A DNA stretch of 6,694 nt from Kiritimatiellia bacterium (GTDB lineage Bacteria > Verrucomicrobiota > Kiritimatiellia > RFP12 > UBA1067). Positions within the stretch are counted from its first letter, which is position 1; each line of letters starts with the position of its first letter. Positions 1 to 6,200 of this stretch are shown here, one piece after another. Below the pieces are notes generated by a model that was not told the DNA's origin, ran no database searches, and saw only the letters and a program-made list of their open reading frames with translations. Where the stretch lies: assembly GCA_017430155.1 (NCBI GenBank), contig JAFRNO010000383.1:1-6694 (forward strand). Direction: 5' to 3'. Made by a program: the position numbers and the translations under genes.

Positions 1-282
1 GGCAGTAACGGTATAGACGCCATTCGCCGACGTGACTTCAAAGTCCTCGGAGGTGGCAATTGTACCAGTCGCGGGATCAGAGGTCAGCGTAGGATCAACC
101 GAGTATGCGCCGCCCGCTGTAACGGTGACCGTACCACCAGACGATCCGATACGGCCTATTTCATGGACATCGGCTCCCGTCAATTGCGTCCCATCTGCAG
201 TGAACAGGGTATTCCCCGATTCCTCGACGGAGAACCAAACGCCTCCGTCCTTTTCATACGCCGTCTGGCCTACGCCGGAAGT
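1..282 (-). other. Unassigned Gly/Thr-rich segment running off the window
   Basis: After the last GLUG-like turn comes V-W-F-S-V-E-E-S-G-N-T-L-F, then I-G-R-I-G-S-S-G-G-T-V-T-V-T-A-G-G-A-Y-S-V and F-E-V-T-S-A-N-G-V-Y-T-V-T. The last piece resembles the strand that usually precedes a new boundary motif. No recognised domain. The frame is still open at base 1. Confidence 0.5.
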
Positions 283-3200
283 TCCGAAAAGGATACCGGT
301 CTTTTGGGCATTTTCGCCAGTAATCTTATTCCCGGTAGCCTTTGTTCCGGTCACCACAACCTCAGTCCACGCGTCGCCCGTTGCGTGACCCATCAACGCA
401 CCCGAGGAGCCCGTGCCGTTGATGACGCAATTCTCAACGGAGCAGTCCTTGATTGTGATGTCCGCAAACACAGGTCCGTTGTTCTGCGAGCTATATCCAG
501 CAGCATAGCCAATCAGACCGCCGCTGTACTTGCCGTTGCTGAACGTGGTGTCTACGACATGGCAATTGTCAAGAACTGTTCCGGCACTCGCGGAAATTGC
601 GCCGATGAATGCGGCGGAACATTTGCCGACCGACGTGTCAACGGAATCTATCGCAGAATTCTTGACCGTCAAGTCGTAGATCTTGATGGAAGTGCTGGAC
701 CATGTGCTCTTGAACAAGGGTCCGGTAAGGCCGGAAATCGACTTGTTGTTGCCTTGAACAATGATATTGCGCGCGCTTCCATTGTATCCGTCGAGATAAA
801 CAGGCGACCAAGTCGTTCCCGTAAGATCGATGTCGTCAAGGATCTCAACCGTCACGTCGGCACCGGCACTGGCGGCCGCATCAAGGGCGGCCTGCAGCGA
901 ATCGTAACTCGTTTCGCCGATCTTGGCAACGGCCTTCCAAATAGCCGTGATCGTGACAGGTCCGGTGATGACATCGCCCGCGCTCTTGTCCCAGCCCACA
1001 AACGTATAACCAGGAACTTCGAAGTCCGGCAGATCGTCCGCCGTGAGAGCATAGGAGGTGTTGTTGTCGGCATTGAACGCGACGGACTTCGCCGCGGGAG
1101 CCGTGCCATGCGTTGTGGCATAGGTGATCACCGCGCCCGGGACAACGTCGACTTGTGCGTTGTTCTGCGCGTTGGGCACCTTCACGTAGCCGTCCGCGAC
1201 AAACGCGTCGTCGACCACGTCGAACGTGCCGCCAACGATCTTTCCGTTCGCATCAACCGCAATTGAACCGGGCGCTTCGGCGACTCGATCCAGGATGTCC
1301 GTTCCAGTCTTGATGTCGTCGACCTGAAGCAGACCGCTGTAGACCACGAGCGTTTCGTTGGAGGAGGCCGCCGGGAACGCGCCCTCCGTCCCGCTGTTCG
1401 AGATGATCACGTCGTAGGCCAGCGGCGTCGACCCGCACGTCGCCTTGACGTTCAGCGCGGCCTTGCTCGCGCTGCCATTGTTGACAAACGTGCAGTTGTC
1501 GACTTCAACCGTATACCGCGTGGCACCGCTCTCGTTATAGACGTTGATGAACTTGCCCGTCTTCGTGTTTGTGAACGTGCAATCCTTGTAAACGAGGTTG
1601 CCCGAATACGCCCACATGTGGTAGTCGCTGTTTGTCTGGTTGAACGTGCAACCCGTGAACGTCATGTCACCATAGCTGAACAGCTTCCCGTTGAGTGTGC
1701 AGCCCTCCATCGTGATCGGGCCGGCGTGCTGGAAACCATGGTAGTCTACATTTCCAAAATTGAAGGAAACATTCTTAAACGTCGCGCCGTTGGGAATGGC
1801 GCAGATGTTGCCGGCGCTCGTGTGGCTAAACGCCACGCCGTCGACCGCGCCCTCGACCGTCACGTTCTTCGGAAGGTTCGGAAGCGTGTACGCGCCGGCC
1901 TTGAGGACGGAGATGGTGTCGCCCGTGTCCGCCGCCGCGACGGCTTCCGCAAGCGATTCGTGCTTGCTCACGACCTCGCCGCCGCGCACGATCTGCGCCA
2001 CGTACACCTTCTTCACGAGGTAGCCGTCGGCGATCTTCCAGTCGGCGTTGTCGAGCGTCGCGCTGTCGTCAAGTACCTCGATCTGCGGATACGCGCCCTC
2101 GTGTTCCGCCGCGTACGCATCTGCAGCCTCGATCGCGTCGGCGAAGGTCGTATACGTCGTGGTGCCGATCTTCGCAACCCCCTTGGTGGGCGTGTAGGTG
2201 TAGGTGCCGCTTTCCACAAGCGCATAGCCCTCGGCCGCGGCGAACGCGTCCGTCTGCTTGTCCGTCGTCACCGTCATGAGCGGCGAGCCGGAGAGGACGA
2301 TCACGTGTCCGTTGGCCGTGATCGTGTGTGCACCCTGCGTGAGGGTCACGCTCGTCGCAGCAGCAGGAGTCATCGCGGCGTCGGCGCTGAGCGTCACGTC
2401 GCTCACCATGACGACCGTCGCGCCGTCAGCGGCGGACGCCAAGCCCTCAGCCAGCGTCGCGTAGAGCGTCTGTCCGATTTGCGCCTCGAACGTCGGAACC
2501 GTGGACGTCGCGTCCGCGACGAGCAGGTTGTCGATCGTCTCAGTCGCGCCGGAGCCCTCATAGTTCACCGTGCCCGCCGTCACCGTCGAGCCGCCGGTCG
2601 CCGTCAGCGTGTCGTTGGAGCGGAACTGGATGTCGCCCTCGCCCATGTCGCTGATCGTGAGGGTGGAACCGTTCGTCACCAACGTGTCGTAGCCGTCGCG
2701 AATCGTAATGCCGCGTCCTGTGCCGCCGGAGATCGTGACAGCGGAGTTGTCCAGCGTGAGCGCCACGCTGTTCATGCCGTTGTCGAACGAGCCCGTCCCG
2801 TCGCCGGTGCCCGTCATCGTCACCGTGGAATCCTTCACGTTGAACGTGCCGGTGATGAAGCCGCGATTGGCGTCCGTCAGGGTAAGCGTGGAGTCCGTGA
2901 TGTTGATCACGCTTTCCGCCGCATCGCCCTTCAGGGCCCCGCCGGACGAGCCAAGCTCGTTCTCCAGCGTGATCGCGCTTCCGTTGACGTTGAGCGTCGA
3001 GTTCTTGCGCACGTAGATCACGGCATAGGCCGAACTATAGTTCGCGCCTTCAAGCGTGACGTCGTTCAGATTCAGGACGCAATTCTCGCAACTGGCCGAA
3101 CCGACCTCAATGATCGCATTGCCGCCAACCACGACGTTGTCAATGTTGATCGTGCCGTTCGTGATGGTCAGAACCGTGCCGGCACCCTTGATCGTGTTGT

Positions 3201-6200
3201 TCTTCCCGTTGGCGAGCTCGAGCGTCTTGCCGCCAAGGTCAAGTGTAATGCTCTTGCCCGTGAGGGTGAGCGCGCTCTCCATGTCGACGTCGCCGAGCAG
3301 CTGCACCGTGTCGCCGGTCTGCGCGGCGGCGAACGCATCTTCGTACGTGGCGTACATCGTCTCAGTCGCATCGGCGGCAATCACCTTCGCCACGAACGCG
3401 CCCTGAACCACCTCGTAGGCGTAGCCGGGATATTCCGCCGTCGGTACGGCCACGCAGCCGGCCGCGCAGTTCGACTCGTCCACGTAGCGATCGAAGACGC
3501 CGCCGGAGGCCGCGATCTGCGCATAGCCCGCGTAGTTCTCGTCAACGACAACGTCGCCCTTGTACTTGCCTCCCGCGACGCCGATGACGCCGTCGACCGT
3601 CGCGTAGAGCGCCGTCTCGGCGTCCACCGTCACGACCGCGCCCGATCCGACCGCAATGGCCGCGCCCTCGCCCGCGAAGAGGCCGTAGGCCACGTTCTTG
3701 ATCTCCGCGGCCGCGACCGTCACGTCCGCCTCCTCGGCGTAGACGCCGACCGTCTCGCGCGTCGACGCGGACGCGTCATCCGCGATTGCGCCGTCGATCA
3801 CGACGCCATCAAGCGTCACCGCGCCGCCATAGGCCGCCACCGCGCAGTCGTTGAAGGACGAGATCGCCACGCCCTTCAGCGTCAGCGTGTCGTCTGCGTG
3901 CGCCACGTCGAAGGTGATCACCGACGAGTCGTCCGCGGCACGCGCCACGCCATCGCCGAATCCGGTGAACGCGAGGTTCTCGATCGTCACACCGCCGGCG
4001 CTCACGAACACGTCCGCGTAGGCCGGAGCGGCCGCCGTGAGGTCGGAGCGACCGGTCACCGTGTAGAGCTTGCCTTCCTCGCTCTTGAGCGTAATCGCCT
4101 TGTCGATCGCGAGCGAGCCGTCCGCGAGCGTCACGTCCGCGAGCACCTCGACCGTCGCACCGGCGGGCGCCGCGGCCACCGCCTCGACGAGCGTGTTGTA
4201 GTACGTCGTCGTTTCGCCGGCCACCACGCGCGCCTCCTGCGTGCGGAGCGCGAGCGCGCCGTCCGCCACTGCGTAGTAGAGGCCCGTCGGCAGGCCCGTC
4301 GCCGCAATCACGGAGCCCTCGCCGAGCGTGAGGCCGGAGACGAGCGTCTGGCCCGTAGTGACCGTGCCGGCCTTGACCGTCGCGTTCGCGCCGTTGGCCA
4401 CCGTCACGCCTGTCGCGTAAGTTGCGCCCTCCGCCGTCACGGACGTGGCATCGAGAACCACGTTCTCGCCGATAATCACGTTGCCGCCGACCGGCGCCGA
4501 CGCGCCCGTCTCGGCCGAGTACTTGACAGTGATGTTGCTGAGCGTCACGGTGCCCTGCGTCGTCACGCCGTTGGCTGTGGACGTGCCGCCCTTGATCGCC
4601 CAGTTGGCGCCTTCGGTCGTGAGCGTGTTGCCCTGGCCGTCCAGCGTCACGTTCTTGCCCGGCGCGAACGCCGCATCCAGCGTCGCGTCGCCCATCATGG
4701 TAATGACGTCGCCGTCGGCCGCGCCTTCGCCTGCCAGCGGCAGCGTCTCGTACACGTAGATCGCCGGCAGACCGTCGGCCGCATTCTTCTTGATGACGAA
4801 CGGCTTGATCGCGATCGCGTCGCCGTTGGCGTCCGCGAGCGGATAGGCGATCTGGCTCTCGTTCGCGCCGTCCACGGCCGCGCCGAAGACGAGTTCGTCG
4901 TTGATCACGTTGCCGGTGAGCGCAAGCTGCGCCGCATTCGCCGCGCCGACCACCGCGAACGCGCGCGGAGGAGCGTTCGCCTGGGCGTTCTTGCTGAAGA
5001 CGTTGTTCGTGACCGTGGCCGTGTAGTCCACCGTCGCTCCCTCCGCGGGCTGCACCAGCACCAGCGCCTGCTCGCCGAGGCCGACGAACGAGTTGCCGAC
5101 GACCGTCACAGACGCGCCGGCCGCAGGCGCGACGAACACGTCGCGCTTCGCGTAGCCGTTGTCGCCGAACGTGCAGCCCTCGACCGTCAGCGCGCCCGTG
5201 AGGCCGCTCGCCGAGATGGCGTTCTCGATCTCGTCGCGCGCCGCGCCGAGGTTCGTGAACTCGACGTTTTTCACCGTGCCGCCCGCGGGATTCACCGTGA
5301 TGGACGACTTGCCGGAGAGCTTGAAGCCGTTGCCGTCGAACGTCGTGTTCGCGGGAAGCGCGAGCGCGCCCGTGTCCGCCACGTCCATCAGGAGCGTGGC
5401 AATGCGCCCTTCCGTCAGCACCTCCAACGCGCCCGCAAGCGAGTACTTGCCCACGACCGTGCCGTCCGCCTCCGTGACGAGGACCTTCTGCGCGGTGTCG
5501 ATCAGGTAGGAGTTATTATATTTAGTTGCATCATAACCCATCGGAACAAGACTGGCATAACCATAGGAAGTTGCCGTTGCCACAGGATCGGTAGGCAACA
5601 CTCCGTCTGCAGCAAGACCACCAGTCACGAGGCCGTAAGAGACATTCTCCGTAACTGCATTGTCAATGGTGATGTCACTGACATTTCCAGACAACTCACC
5701 ATTGTTCTCGCCATTCGTCTGGTAGATGCCCACGATACCGCCAACACCCATCGAGCCGACATTGGCCGAGGCATATTCTGCGGTGGCGACCGTACCGACC
5801 GTAACGCCATTGACTTCGACACCGGTAATCTCATTGTCGAGGTGGGCCGTACCAACGAGACCGCCAACAGCACGAGCGCCCTTCACTGTAACGCCAGTCA
5901 CCGAGCAGTCGATAATCTTTTCCGTCGCGCCGGGGCCAACCGTGCCGATAAGACCGCCGACGGAAGACCCGTCATACGTGTCATTGTATTGCGTGGCCGA
6001 CACCGAACCCGAACCGTCAACATGGCAGTCGATCATCGTGCAATTGAAGTTGCCCACGAGGCCGCCGATGTTCTTGTTGCCGGTAACGCTTATCGCGCCC
6101 TTCAATGTCACGTTCGTGACCATATAACCGTCAGATGTATATCCAATGAGCGCGCCGACATTCTCACGAGCCTTCGCAGTGGCATTGGAGAGAACGAGAT

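Noticed and set aside
32..388. A plus-strand open frame of 118 codons with a Pro/Val/Ser-rich, mildly hydrophobic translation
   Set aside because: It is antisense to the GLUG-like region and tail, and the composition is the expected reverse reading of Gly/Thr-rich beta strands.
163..1266. A plus-strand open frame of 367 codons, the longest ATG-to-stop frame on the plus strand
   Set aside because: It lies fully antisense to the continuous minus-strand frame, its translation (rich in Arg, Asp, Val) shows no domain, and it crosses several clearly defined modules on the other strand. High GC and the codon bias of the real gene explain its openness.
2708..3406. Two successive plus-strand frames rich in Val, Ser and Pro that could be mistaken for membrane or secreted proteins
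   Set aside because: Both are antisense to the Ser-Thr ladder and R5, where the minus frame carries regular repeats. The hydrophobic look comes from reading GAC, AAC and ACG codons backwards.
5497..5530. Possible end of one gene and start of another at the AT-rich patch near 5515
   Set aside because: The minus-strand frame passes through without a stop (D-A-T-K-Y-N-N-S-Y-L-I-D), and no ribosome-binding site with a suitable start is evident. The patch is a composition junction within one gene.
5726..6127. A plus-strand open frame of 133 codons with many Pro and Thr
   Set aside because: It is the mirror of the GLUG region: Gly codons (GGN) read as Pro (CCN-rich) on the other strand. No independent coding evidence.
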